In this document: positions 49,897 to 59,762 of the stretch, one piece after another
Layout: every line of letters begins with the position of its first letter
How positions within the stretch are numbered: the first letter of the stretch is position 1
Assembly (NCBI GenBank): GCA_023334545.1
Contig: JAADVB010000050.1
Location: 1 to 64,000, forward strand
Direction of reading: 5' to 3'
Source: Salisapilia sapeloensis
Lineage: Eukaryota; Oomycota; Peronosporomycetes; Peronosporales; Salisapiliaceae
DNA length: 64,000 nt
Position numbers and translations under genes: made by a program
Notes under the pieces: model-generated
The model's input: the letters and a program-made list of their open reading frames with translations, nothing else
What the model was told of the DNA's origin: nothing
Database searches by the model: none

Positions 49897-50412
49897 TTAG
49901 CGGCTTCTAAGGATATTCATAGCAGCACTGCGAGGTAGCTGCAGCGAAGACTGGAGCGAATGAAGACATTGCTCCTCGAAAAACTCTCGCACAAGTCGAT
50001 GGACGGACTGGGACGTGTACTTATACAGCTCCAGGTAGCTGGAAGGCGGTTGCTCCAACTCGTCTGGGGACACAGACCACTCGCTCTTGCATAGATCATA
50101 CCAATACGCATCGTTTCCGCAAATATCGTATAGAAGACGACTGCAGAGGCGCAAAGTGCAGAGCGACTTGCCATCCAGAAAAGTCAGGATCCGGTGCAGG
50201 GTCTCATCGCAAGTCGAGTCCAGCAGTCCTCGGTGTCGAACGACAAGCGAGTCTTCACCTGTCAAAGCGAAATGGGAACGTTCTAGCAGCACCCGCTGCA
50301 CCTGGTTCCTCCACTCTGGATCATAAATTGTGGAAGAAGCAAGCGGATGCGGCTGCGACCGAGGGTGAAGAATAAGCGCCCTAGACTCATCCTTCTCCTC
50401 CTTGTCAGACAT
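49897..50412 (-). CDS. F-box protein
   Basis: An intronless frame of 171 residues from the ATG at 50412; the frame opens three codons earlier without ATG. Residues about 63-105 match the F-box (LDSTCDETLHRILTFLDGKS, LRLCSRLLYDICGNDAYWYDL). The rest is helical (LELYKYTSQSVHRLVREFFEE). F-box proteins bind SKP1 and recruit substrates to SCF ubiquitin ligases. No separate substrate domain is visible, so the target is unknown. The start is 177 bases from the divergent DOT1-like gene. Confidence 0.8.
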   Translation of the reverse strand: MSDKEEKDESRALILHPRSQPHPLASSTIYDPEWRNQVQRVLLERSHFALTGEDSLVVRHRGLLDSTCDETLHRILTFLDGKSLCTLRLCSRLLYDICGNDAYWYDLCKSEWSVSPDELEQPPSSYLELYKYTSQSVHRLVREFFEEQCLHSLQSSLQLPRSAAMNILRSR

Positions 50413-50589
50413 GCTGAACACGACAAAAGTGCGAGATGTCAGCTAGAAATAGAAATATATTTATTTATGTATCTACAAGTTGATTTGATTAAATTTTCTG
50501 TTTTACACCAATCACAGCGGTGATGCCTGGTGCTCATTCGGCGCCAAAACGCGATTTATTGGCACGGGGGACGTATACCTCCCATAAGC

Positions 50590-51738
50590 ATGTCACCTCA
50601 AGAGCGTCTAGAAGCAGAAGATAGTAAATCCACTTCACTGAAGTCTTCAGAAGAAGCTCCAGCAGACGTTGTGGTTGTAGATGAAGGCGAGTCGGAATGC
50701 ACGCCATCGACTTTGTCACAACCGATGGCCAAGTCCACCCCAGCTCCATCGAAAAGGAAGAAACGGAATAGAGTTGCGTCTACTAGCTCTGCTGTTCCAG
50801 GCAAAGCGATTCCAATGGCTGAAGCTCGTGAAAAGGAAGTCGCGAAACGCTTTGTCGAGCTAGAAGTGAGTGAAGTGTACAAAGCGATTCGAAAGCAGAC
50901 GGGAGCACTAGGTGGCAATGCTGCTGGTGGAGCTATCTACGGAGAAATCACACAATCTTCTTTCCAACGTGTCATTGATTTCCTAAAAGATAATTGTGAA
51001 TTGGATGAATCGAGCTTATTCCTAGACGTTGGCTCTGGTCTAGGGAAGCCCAACCTGCATACAGCAGTGGACCCAGGCGTCGAAGTATCCTACGGTCTAG
51101 AGTTAGAAGAATTGCGATGGCAGTTGTCACTCGTAAATCTCAAGAGTGTCCTGGCTGTCGAAGCTTGCAAGCACCGTCCGATGCGTGTGGTGTTTACTAG
51201 TGGCGACATCTCGGACGCCCAGACGCTGGAGCCGTTTACACACATCTACAGCTTCGACGTCGGCTTCCCTCCTTTCGTCATGCACAAGCTCGCCAAGATC
51301 TTTAACAAGAGCACAGCGAACTACTTTACGAGTTTCCATTCGCCTCGGAAGTTTATCGATAACTACGGCTTTGACGTCAAGAGCATCGGACGTGTCCATA
51401 CGTCCATGGCAGGGTCAAGTGAAGGTCACACGTGCTACTTTTACCAGCGTGTGGAGATGAAGCCGAGACCAGAGAGCTTGTTACATGTAGATCCACTCTT
51501 CCGCCCAGGCTTTGACGTCGTGAGTCAAGGGCGAGAGCGTCTATATGCGTGGATCCAGAGCCAAGGAGGTGATAATAACAAGGAGAGGGCGACGCGTACA
51601 CGTACTCGTCGTCTAAAAGCAGTGAAACGGAAGCAGGAGAGACCGTTGGAATCGTTCTACAAGGTCATTGGCAAGTCGCACGTGATGGAAGATGACGCTT
51701 TGACGAAAAAGAGACGTACGTCGTTGGTTTCGGCATAG
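50590..51738 (+). CDS. DOT1-like histone methyltransferase domain protein
   Basis: One exon of 382 residues from the ATG at 50590; the frame continues 20 codons upstream without ATG. A disordered Ser/Pro/Lys-rich N-terminus contains a basic signal (PSKRKKRNR). The DOT1 fold follows: YGEITQSSFQRVIDFLKDN, the SAM-binding loop FLDVGSGLGKPNLH and the segment GDISDAQTLEPFTHIYSFDVGFP, corresponding to the usual D-site and NNF region. Canonical DOT1 methylates H3K79. Here the NNF-type motif reads DVG, so substrate and activity could differ. The C-terminus is strongly basic (TRTRTRRLKAVKRKQER), suiting DNA or nucleosome binding. Nuclear location is inference. Confidence 0.82.
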   Translation: MSPQERLEAEDSKSTSLKSSEEAPADVVVVDEGESECTPSTLSQPMAKSTPAPSKRKKRNRVASTSSAVPGKAIPMAEAREKEVAKRFVELEVSEVYKAIRKQTGALGGNAAGGAIYGEITQSSFQRVIDFLKDNCELDESSLFLDVGSGLGKPNLHTAVDPGVEVSYGLELEELRWQLSLVNLKSVLAVEACKHRPMRVVFTSGDISDAQTLEPFTHIYSFDVGFPPFVMHKLAKIFNKSTANYFTSFHSPRKFIDNYGFDVKSIGRVHTSMAGSSEGHTCYFYQRVEMKPRPESLLHVDPLFRPGFDVVSQGRERLYAWIQSQGGDNNKERATRTRTRRLKAVKRKQERPLESFYKVIGKSHVMEDDALTKKRRTSLVSA

Positions 51739-51857
51739 ATTTTGAATTAAAAAGGGCAAGTTTTACATGTACCTGATGGACTAATTGTTCGACGCCATCT
51801 TCTTGATCGATTTTAAATAGACGAAAGCGTCATGGAAGCAGCCAGTGTCTTTGGGAG

Positions 51858-53171
51858 TTAATCCACGAGACTGTCGATGAAGTCACCAAAGGCATTGAAC
51901 ATGTCTGCTGTATGATCGTTGTCCAAGACACGGGAAACGGCGTCGATACTCGCGTCAAACATGTCGTGCATGTCGGAGTCAATGCGGGGTTGCTTTGAAC
52001 TGGAGACTACGACTACATCGTTGTGGCTGAATCCGATGGAATGGCCAATCTTGTGTAGATGCCCACTACTCTCACTATCTTCGGACTCGCTACTGTCATC
52101 CAACAGTTCTTCACATTCGATATCGCCGAACGCAGACAGTTCGCTCACGTGTGATATGACTTCGTTCGAGATGTCTGCAAAGAGTTGGAAGACATCTTCG
52201 ACTTCATCTTTCGTAGGTAGAATATCGTAGGCTTCATGTGCTGAGGAACCAGTGTACAAATTCGTTTTCTCTTGGATAGCAGCACCGGCACGACGGTAGT
52301 TGTTGCCATCAAAAGCTTCTCGCGTGATGTCTCGACAAAGCATCAGCATGTCATACAGCTCTTCGCTGTGAGCTGTATCATACGCCCATTTGATTATGTA
52401 GAATGCATTTTGAGGACCGAGAGTGCGTATAAGGAAGCGCACGCTACTCTTCGCTTGATCCACGCAATCTTCTTGCGAGACGTGAGAAGCTAGGCTAGGA
52501 GATAGAGACACGAGCAAGTGGTAGGCCGGAATGGCAATGCCATACGATACGACCGATACGGACGCATCTCCCGTCGCGAACGCACTATCGCGAACGACAC
52601 CCGAGAGACGGTCGGTGGTAGCACTAAATGTCGAATGCGCTCGTGTCGAGACACCTGTGTAAATATTACGCGATGTACGGGTCACTACTGCGTGGGAGTG
52701 CGTAATTGCACCAGAGATCTTCCGACCGCTGTAGTTCGCGACGCTGATCGGCACGGATGCTGCTGCCGAGATACCAGATACGACAGTACGAGCTGGGAAC
52801 AATAGCACTCGTTTGATCGCATGTTCAGCTTCAACAGGAGGTACATCATTCACATCCGTGAGTCGGGGCTGTTCCGACGGAGTCACTTGAGCTTCCTTTC
52901 CCCACGCGCTGTAGATGCTGCCAGTGATTCGGCCTGGCACGTGCAGTGCGTAGTTCGTCACGCTTAGCGCCATGCGTCCACAGAAGATGTATGGATAGAA
53001 GACGACAGTCGCAACGGTAATTGCGGAAGTGACTACGATCTGCACGGCTGACCGCCGCTCTTGGCTTCGTACGGCCGCATCCGTCGCCTGCGACGTGATC
53101 TCCTCTGGTGCCATGTGCCGTCGAGCGTGTGTGTTTGTGCTGGATGTTTTGTATTGGCTAATAATAGGCAT
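51858..53171 (-). CDS. unknown protein, 437 residues, one likely membrane segment
   Basis: A single frame. A hydrophobic segment near residues 42-60 (AVQIVVTSAITVATVVFYPY) is followed by a repetitive Ser/Val/Thr/Ala-rich stretch (VVSGISAAASVPISVANYSG, FATGDASVSVVSYGIAIPAY). That suggests amphipathic helices lying on a membrane, a little like perilipin repeats. The C-terminal third is acidic (ELLDDSSESEDSESSGHL). No enzyme motif. I infer a membrane- or lipid-droplet-associated protein but do not recognise a family. It diverges from the POT transporter with 222 bases between starts. Confidence 0.65.
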   Translation of the reverse strand: MPIISQYKTSSTNTHARRHMAPEEITSQATDAAVRSQERRSAVQIVVTSAITVATVVFYPYIFCGRMALSVTNYALHVPGRITGSIYSAWGKEAQVTPSEQPRLTDVNDVPPVEAEHAIKRVLLFPARTVVSGISAAASVPISVANYSGRKISGAITHSHAVVTRTSRNIYTGVSTRAHSTFSATTDRLSGVVRDSAFATGDASVSVVSYGIAIPAYHLLVSLSPSLASHVSQEDCVDQAKSSVRFLIRTLGPQNAFYIIKWAYDTAHSEELYDMLMLCRDITREAFDGNNYRRAGAAIQEKTNLYTGSSAHEAYDILPTKDEVEDVFQLFADISNEVISHVSELSAFGDIECEELLDDSSESEDSESSGHLHKIGHSIGFSHNDVVVVSSSKQPRIDSDMHDMFDASIDAVSRVLDNDHTADMFNAFGDFIDSLVD

Positions 53172-53393
53172 TCGTAACGCTGTTGATTGGTGAAGAAAAG
53201 GTAGACAGACAGGTCATACTGAAGTCAAGTAGTTTGACAGTCGACGGCACAAAGTATACGGCGAGAGAGAGCGGTGGGAGAACGGTTCGAGTTCCTCTCT
53301 TCATCATCCTTGACGCGACAGTATCTCCGTCAAGTTATTCGAATATCTTGCGAAACGGACTGCGACACTCTGGCGCCGATACGATAGAGAAGG

Positions 53394-55415
53394 ATGGAAG
53401 CAGGGTCTGGAGCGTCAACGCATAGTAAAGCGTCCATGTCATTGTCTCAGTACTCTTGCGGCCCGAGCAAGTCGGCCATGGGCTCCATGCTCTTCTCCGG
53501 AGATGAAGACGATGAACATCGGCGGACGACGCATATGAGAAACCGCGATAGTGGTAGCAGTACGCCAGAGGCCGAGTCCTCGTACGTCATTGAAGGCCCG
53601 TGGGAGCAGCGAAACTTCCACTTCAAAAACGTCTTGCTCCACGTATGCTCCTTTATTCTTATTCTCGAGTTCAGTGAACGTGTCAGCTACTATGGCATCA
53701 ACCAAGGTCTGAAGAACTACATGGACCAACTCGGGTGGAGTCAAGTGGGTGCAAACGCGCTTAAGAGTACTTGGACATCGATATGCTACCTCTCTCCTCT
53801 CTTTGGAGGTTACGTAGCGGATGAAAAATGGGGTCGGTTTAAGACGCTGTGGGTGTTTGGCTTTTGGTATACTGCAGGTACATTTCTGCTCATGGTCTCT
53901 GCGTATCCAGCCGTAAGGGATCAAGAGATGCTCGCGAATCTCTTGTGTCACTTTGGTCTCTTTGGAGGTGTCGCCATCGGTACGGGTGCCATCAAAGCCA
54001 ACGTCATTACGTTCGGTGCAGATCAATTCGACCCGAACGATCCGAATGAAGTGCATCAGAAGGAAAATTTTTTCAGCTATTTTTATATCGTCATCAACCT
54101 CGGCGCCATCTTCTCGTACGGGTACTTGTCCGTACTATGTGTCGAAGGTTCTGGGCTGATTCCTCGTGACTATGGCTACTTTGCCAACTTTTGCATCTGC
54201 GGCGGGATCATGGTCTTTGCCTACGCGCTCTTCTTCTTCGGCTACCCTCGATACGTCCACTTTGAACCAGCCATGAGCACCGTATCGGAGCTCCTAGGTA
54301 TCATTAGAGGCAATTGTGCCTACAGCTACGAAGCCCGGATGCTTTGCTACGGTCTAGGAGCTTTTGTCATCTCGTTCTTGTTTAATCTTGTCGCAGCGTT
54401 TCTTGCTGATACTTTGGCGGTTGGTCAGTACTTGTCCTACCTCGTGGTCATTTGCTGTCTCTTTGGTATGTACGTCTGGATCCGATATGGCATGACAACG
54501 GCGTATATGGATAAATCCAAGGCATCAAATGGTGGAAAGTACAATGACGAAGTGGTGGATGATATCAAGGACGTGATCTGCGTTCTCCCATTCGCGTCGT
54601 TCATGATCGTGTGGGAGTGTGCGTACGATCAACTCGACGCTAACTTCCAGTCAATTGCGCAGCAGTGTGACCTTCGGTTAGGAGCTGATAGTCCGACGGA
54701 CGATACCGCCGTGCAGGTGCCAGGTGCCAGTCTCGGCATCTTCGATCCGCTGACAATCATCGTCCTCATTCCCATCCTGGATAGCATCATCTATCCTCTC
54801 TACCAGCGTCTTGTCGGACGTCCGCCTAGTGCATACGGCAAAGTGCTGACTGGACTAGTCATTTCGTCCTTGACCATGTTCTGGGCGGGTGCGTTTGAAG
54901 TACTTCGGAGGAACACGGACGTATTGAAAGACGCGAATGGACAGCCGATTCAAGATCGAGGGTCTGGCGAGCCCATGAATGAAATGTACTGGGCAAACGC
55001 TGTGCCTATGTACGTCTTTGTGGCTGTCGCAGAGTGTCTGATCAACGTCCCTGCGTACGAACTCTTCTACACGTCTGTGCCAGTGTACCTCAAGAGTACT
55101 TGCCAAGCGATCAATTTGTTCATGGTTGCCATGGGGAGTAACTTGACGTCGACGTTTACGCTGTTGTTCCAAAATTTCATTCCACAAGATCTAAATGACG
55201 GCCATTTTGAGTACATGTACTACACGGTCGGTGCAATTGGTGTCGTGAATGCGATTGCTTTCGTGGCTGTGATGCACGCGATGGAGTTTGGTATGAACAA
55301 GGATCATGACGATGAAGAATTGGTGGAAAGCCCAGACTTGGATGCCCATGGCATGGACAGTGGGTACATTGACCGAAACGCCTCTTTTGAAAGCATTACG
55401 CTGTCACGAGGATAA
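53394..55415 (+). CDS. POT/PTR family proton-coupled oligopeptide transporter
   Basis: A single exon of 673 residues. After about 75 hydrophilic residues come about 12 membrane segments. The POT signatures are clear: FSERVSYYGINQGLKNYM in the first helix (ExxER-type), then GGYVADEKWGRFKTLWVFG, and GTGAIKANVITFGADQFDPN followed by FFSYFYIVINLGAIFSYGY. The family moves di- and tripeptides, sometimes nitrate or other small solutes, with protons. The C-terminal half holds the usual PTR2 segments (FEVLRRNTDV, YWANAVPMYVFVAVAECLIN). It probably imports peptides at the plasma membrane. Substrate range cannot be seen. Confidence 0.92.
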   Translation: MEAGSGASTHSKASMSLSQYSCGPSKSAMGSMLFSGDEDDEHRRTTHMRNRDSGSSTPEAESSYVIEGPWEQRNFHFKNVLLHVCSFILILEFSERVSYYGINQGLKNYMDQLGWSQVGANALKSTWTSICYLSPLFGGYVADEKWGRFKTLWVFGFWYTAGTFLLMVSAYPAVRDQEMLANLLCHFGLFGGVAIGTGAIKANVITFGADQFDPNDPNEVHQKENFFSYFYIVINLGAIFSYGYLSVLCVEGSGLIPRDYGYFANFCICGGIMVFAYALFFFGYPRYVHFEPAMSTVSELLGIIRGNCAYSYEARMLCYGLGAFVISFLFNLVAAFLADTLAVGQYLSYLVVICCLFGMYVWIRYGMTTAYMDKSKASNGGKYNDEVVDDIKDVICVLPFASFMIVWECAYDQLDANFQSIAQQCDLRLGADSPTDDTAVQVPGASLGIFDPLTIIVLIPILDSIIYPLYQRLVGRPPSAYGKVLTGLVISSLTMFWAGAFEVLRRNTDVLKDANGQPIQDRGSGEPMNEMYWANAVPMYVFVAVAECLINVPAYELFYTSVPVYLKSTCQAINLFMVAMGSNLTSTFTLLFQNFIPQDLNDGHFEYMYYTVGAIGVVNAIAFVAVMHAMEFGMNKDHDDEELVESPDLDAHGMDSGYIDRNASFESITLSRG

Positions 55416-55818
55416 CGTCTTCCTCTTGGGAAGTTTGTTCTTACAACTGACTATGTCGTAGTTCGTAGCGAATTGTTCTAATAATTAAAAAAACGTTTGG
55501 GTTTTGTGTCTACATGCCTTGTTCATCTACTAGATATATCTTCATCTACGCTTAGAAAGATGTAGAGACAGAAGACAAGAGTAGGATTGGGAAGCTAAAG
55601 TATTAAATGGATTCGAAAGAAAGCACTGTTGAAAGGCAAAGGTCAAATATATCGTTCTTCTCTTCATCCAGTCGTGATAGGAAGCAAATAGTCGTTCGTC
55701 GTATTATACTACTCATCATGGCGAAAGCACGTCCGTGTACGTGCTCAACTGTTTGCTACGAACTAGGTATCTATCGTCAAAGGCTTTTGACACACGACAG
55801 GATCCTACTGCCAACATA

Positions 55819-57924
55819 TCATCTGCGTCCACGCATACTTGGACCAGGCCCGCGGCCTCGACCGTCGAACTGGTTCATCGGAGTAGGAAATGGACCATTA
55901 AACGGCATCGGACCACGAGAGTTATATTCATTTCCAACTTCATGCGCGTACTGGCACGCGTTGCCATGTTTACAGCCATGTGGTGTATTGAAAAACATGC
56001 AAGGAGCAGCACCTCGGTGTTGCGTCCGTTTCGCAGGAGGACCGTCCGGGAAAAGTCCAGGCTGTGCTTTGCGTTTCGCAGGCGGGTTAAACGCTCGAGG
56101 AGGAGGAGGCGGACCTCCAGGGACAGTGTACCCGTGCGGAGGACCGTTTACAAAGCCGTAGCCCTGAGGATGGGGTGGCTGACGAGGTGGAAAGCCACCG
56201 GGAGGACCATGAAACGCATGAGGTGGAGGAGGATATTGAGGATACATTGGCTGCTGTTGCCGACGGTGCTGGTCAACAATTTCCAAAACACGACTGTCGG
56301 GAATATAATTCCCATTCCGCTCTGCCTCGCTGTACACTTGCGGCAGCACTTGTTCATTGTCCATAAGCGCAGCCAGTGTCGACTGCTGTAGAGGTCCAAG
56401 CGCATCCCGCAACGCTCGCTCTTCAGCTGTTTCAGCCGGGAGATTGTCGGTAGTAGACGCAGGCTGTGGTACATGTTTATAAGTATTTATCATCGTACAA
56501 TTCGGAGGGAATAGACTTACGTCAAAGAGAGGAATTTCGACAGGAGGATCTTGAGGCGGGTAGCTCTTAGGTTTCCACTCCTTCGGATTATCCGGCGGCA
56601 CTTCTCCGTCAAGGACAAGGAACTCCATCTCGCGTCGAGTTCGCTGGTCTTGTGCGTCCACTTCCGCAGTCTTGATCGGCCCACGACGTTCCTCTAGCTC
56701 GGACGGTAGCTTCATGATTGCTGGTTCGCTCCATTCATGCACTTCCTTAAGAGAAAACCTCTCGCGTTCTTTATGAGATTTGATCGCGTTGCGTTCATCT
56801 GCATGTTCCCGAAGCTTTGCATCCCGGAAGCTTTCATCCATCTGAGACTCGTTCACGAGATCTCTCCAGGACTCAATCAAACGGACTTGTACAAGTTCCT
56901 TGCCATTATCATCTGCCCATCGAATCTTTTTCGAAGAAGTCGACTTGGAGGTTTTATTCACAGCAGCATTAAAGCTCTCGATCGTCGGCAATTGGACTGG
57001 CGCAGGCTCCTCAATTGCAGGCTTGGCAGTCGTAGACTGCTCTGTAGTGCCTTCTGCTTCACTAGTCTTTGCTTTCTCCTTTCCAGAGCTACTGGATGTT
57101 TTAGATGACTTGGATGTCCGCCGTTGCATCAAGTTACCAAGCAGATCAGAAGACTTGGCTGATTTGTTGCTAGACTTCTTCTTAGGTGTGTCCTTCGGAG
57201 AGCTTTCACCTTGTCGAGGGGAAGCAGCTCCAGTGGCAGCAGACTTGGCAGCCTCCACCTTGCTCTTCTTTTCTTTTTCCGTAAACTTGCTTCGCCAGAA
57301 CTTGAGCAACTCTTGTGCCGAACGCTTGACGCGTTCGTTCTTGGCTGTCTTCCGTAGCTGGACGATGGGCTCGTTTATCTTGGCTTCTGTAATACTGGTG
57401 AGGCGAAGAGGTAGGCTCTTTAAGACGGACAGCAAGAGCAGAATCAGGTCTGTATAGCTCCATTCGACTGCATGGTCTAACCATACTTTCGCGAGCTTAA
57501 GCCCTCCACGCTGTTCAAAGGCACGAGTACAAGCTTTGGCTACTTTACTCGAACTAGAAGTTGTGGTGGCTCGAAGTACAACGAGAATGAGAGCTTGTTC
57601 TGGTTCTTGCTTGGCACTTTCCAATGCATCGATGAACTTGACGACGTTCTGGAGCGTGTCGATTCGAAACTCGGCGTCAATCAAGGGAAGTAAAGAAGCT
57701 TCCGTTGCATTCATAGGTCGACTGGGATCACGATTGGGACAATGGATCGCATTGTATAGTGCTTTAGGCGTATATTCGCTTGTACTGGAAGAGCCGTTGC
57801 TTGATACAGAAGGCTTCCTAGTGGAAGTGTCAGGACTTGGAGATTGTATACACTGGGGCGTGTCCATGGGCACTGGTGTTGGATCAGCGTTCATGACGGG
57901 TACTCTATCGACTAGGGATTTCAT
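55819..57924 (-). CDS. PPP1R10: PNUTS-like PP1 regulator (TFIIS-N, RVxF, CCCH finger)
   Basis: The frame is open for 701 residues. A 57-base in-frame segment (56520-56464) has a perfect GTAAGT donor and an AG acceptor, so it is probably an intron; removing it gives 682 residues. Residues about 70-220 form a TFIIS N-terminal/LW-type domain (WSYTDLILLLLSVLKSLPLR, SAQELLKFWRSKFTE). A Ser/Lys-rich part follows, then SSKKIRWADDNG with a KIRW site of the RVxF class that docks PP1. A Pro/Gly-rich stretch and one CCCH finger (CMFFNTPHGCKHGNACQYAH) end the chain. This is the domain order of PNUTS, which guides PP1 to RNA polymerase II during termination. Orthology is strong inference. Confidence 0.8.
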   Translation of the reverse strand: MKSLVDRVPVMNADPTPVPMDTPQCIQSPSPDTSTRKPSVSSNGSSSTSEYTPKALYNAIHCPNRDPSRPMNATEASLLPLIDAEFRIDTLQNVVKFIDALESAKQEPEQALILVVLRATTTSSSSKVAKACTRAFEQRGGLKLAKVWLDHAVEWSYTDLILLLLSVLKSLPLRLTSITEAKINEPIVQLRKTAKNERVKRSAQELLKFWRSKFTEKEKKSKVEAAKSAATGAASPRQGESSPKDTPKKKSSNKSAKSSDLLGNLMQRRTSKSSKTSSSSGKEKAKTSEAEGTTEQSTTAKPAIEEPAPVQLPTIESFNAAVNKTSKSTSSKKIRWADDNGKELVQVRLIESWRDLVNESQMDESFRDAKLREHADERNAIKSHKERERFSLKEVHEWSEPAIMKLPSELEERRGPIKTAEVDAQDQRTRREMEFLVLDGEVPPDNPKEWKPKSYPPQDPPVEIPLFDVSLFPPNCTMINTYKHVPQPASTTDNLPAETAEERALRDALGPLQQSTLAALMDNEQVLPQVYSEAERNGNYIPDSRVLEIVDQHRRQQQPMYPQYPPPPHAFHGPPGGFPPRQPPHPQGYGFVNGPPHGYTVPGGPPPPPRAFNPPAKRKAQPGLFPDGPPAKRTQHRGAAPCMFFNTPHGCKHGNACQYAHEVGNEYNSRGPMPFNGPFPTPMNQFDGRGRGPGPSMRGRR

Positions 57925-57979
57925 TAGTGATCTCCTTTACTTGGAGGTACGGTGGTGTAGGAAGGAGATAAAATCAGGT

Positions 57980-58468
57980 ATGGTAACCGCACTCCAGTAT
58001 GACAAGACTTTTGTATGTACCTCGATAAACGCAGCGAAGGGCACTCACTTAGGTCTATAAGAGCTGAGGTTCACGTAAAGTAGTTGGACCGTGAAGGATA
58101 GAACGATAAAACGCGTGAAGGCGAAGAAACGTGTCGAGATGGATCTGGAGCTCCGTTCGCAGGCACGTCTATCAGTCGCCTCTTCTATCACGAAGACCCG
58201 TTCGATCAACTCGGGAGTTGGAAAGCCAACAAGGATAGGGGGTTGTCTTTACTCCGCGCAATGTGTACGCTAGAGGGCCAAAGACAAAGAAGACGACGTA
58301 GTTTTTGTACTAGTCTCCTACCTACTCTCTTTTTTGCTTTGTATGAAAGGCTTGAAAATGAAACAAAGGGAGGGGGTAGCACTGCCGAATTTGTTAACTA
58401 CTACAGGGCAAGTACTCTCTTCAAACGAGGGCAGACAGACAGAGCTACGAGACGCTCTTCCGTCGTGA
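57980..58468 (+). CDS. small unknown protein, three exons
   Basis: Exons 57980-58012, 58102-58297 and 58350-58468 give 115 residues in one frame. The first exon (MVTALQYDKTF) ends at a perfect GTATGT donor. The second reads FYHEDPFDQLGSWKANKDRG and LLRAMCTLEGQRQRRR. The third reads LKMKQREGVALPNLL and ends RDALPS. The residue pattern is far more protein-like than the competing frames, and all splice sites are GT-AG. I do not recognise the family. Its start is only 55 bases from the divergent PNUTS-like start, so the two may share a promoter. Confidence 0.55.
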
Positions 58469-59235
58469 AGAATTGGTTCCGATTCTGAACGGCGGAGGTT
58501 TTAACACTTTCGGAAGACCTTCGAGAAACCTTTTTATAGTTTATCCGCAATGATGTCTTTATTACAGGATGTTTCGAAATAATAAGAAAACAGAATGGAA
58601 ATGAACCACGAAGTGTCTTTCTAGCTCCTTGTGTGTGCTCTAGATATTATTTTCAGACTAGTATATGGTATGTGATACTGCGTAGACTTGTTTCTTTAAA
58701 TAGTGAAACTTTTGTGGGCTTGAATTGCAGTGATGGATGGATACGACCACTCCGATTGTAGAATGTATTTAGTTTCTACTTGAACGTTCATTTTACGTTG
58801 TCATGTCTGCTTGATGCGATCCTTGCACTTACGATAGCACCATGCAACCAATGGGCATGCGTTCCGCCCTCGCTATCAGCCTATGATTTCCTCCAGACTT
58901 TCGTACTCCACAGACTCTCGTCCAGCAGGATCCAATGGCATAGGTTTGCTGATGGCTTTCCACTGGATCCAGTCCCCTCCATCGGATCCATGCAATTGTC
59001 ATGACGGTCGCGCCATGGTCCAGACATGTCGGTCACGTCAGTCGTACTCGTCGGTTTATAGATGAATATATACAACAAGGCAATGAATGAGTTGTCCAGT
59101 GGCAGCCTACTGTATTATTTCCCTTTTACGTTGCCTGAATGCCTATCCGAAAGAAGAAACAGCATTGCCCCAAGAGAAGACTCGGAGCACCGATAGATGG
59201 ACCGAAAGCCTCCTCTCGCTAGCACGACCTCCAAT
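58469..59235. other. intergenic region with a relic-like fragment
   Basis: About 0.77 kb before RPS29. On the minus strand, about 59010-58880, a stretch reads GDWIQWKAISKPMPLDPAGR and then ESVEYESLEEIIG before two stops. It looks like the end of a protein but has no start or acceptor upstream, only an in-frame stop. I treat it as a gene relic or unresolved exon. The rest shows nothing. Confidence 0.4.
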
Positions 59236-59456
59236 TTACCGGTACTATATCAAGCATCAATAAGCTGCTCAAACACATATAACGTTCACGAGAAAAGTAC
59301 CTTGACGAAGCCAATGTCCGTAGCACGCTCACGGAAGCAACGACGGCACATGTTGAGGTGGTACTTGCGGATGAGACCGCGGGTCGTGTGGCAGACACGG
59401 CAGTGACGCGAGTCCTTGCCGTAGTTGCGCGGGTGCGTGTAGTGGAGGTTGGTCAT
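59236..59456 (-). CDS. RPS29: 40S ribosomal protein S29 (uS14)
   Basis: Two coding exons (59456-59301 and 59244-59236) give 54 residues, right for the family. The zinc-binding cysteines are CRVC and CRRC in [23 protein letters not shown]. The last exon adds only YR and the stop. Upstream of the ATG a further GT-AG intron in the 5' UTR is likely (AACAAG then GTACGG, ending TTTGTAG just before ATG), common for ribosomal protein genes. It is too short to be found by simple frame scans. It shares an upstream region with the divergent STT3 gene. Confidence 0.93.
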
Positions 59457-59762
59457 CTACAAAGCACATATCGTCAATACATTCCTCCATCTCGCCATCA
59501 CGAGCTCATGCGCCGTACCTTGTTGTTCGGGCTAGCTTGGACTTTTGGTGGTTGCAGCGCTTTTGCCTCCACCCGTGCTAATTCTACGGGACAATCACCT
59601 TTTCTATCTAAATCACTACGTCTATTGGTTTAAAATACAATTTGTTATTATTTTATTCGCTAAAATATAGATGCAATACTTAAATCAAGTTCTCAGAATT
59701 TTACATGTAATTGGAAAAGCACCAACTTCGATCCAAAACACGAGACTCAGACGCACGTGGCG

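Noticed and set aside
53225-53310. GGTTCGAGTTCC resembling a tRNA T-arm
   Set aside because: No matching acceptor stem, D-arm or anticodon arm could be folded around it.
55607-56391. two plus-strand frames of 184 and 218 codons near the transporter 3' end
   Set aside because: They lie opposite the Pro/Gly-rich C-terminus of the PNUTS-like gene and only mirror its composition.
59757-59762. upstream GTG as the start of STT3
   Set aside because: An ATG lies two codons later at 59763, and eukaryotic initiation at GTG is not expected.
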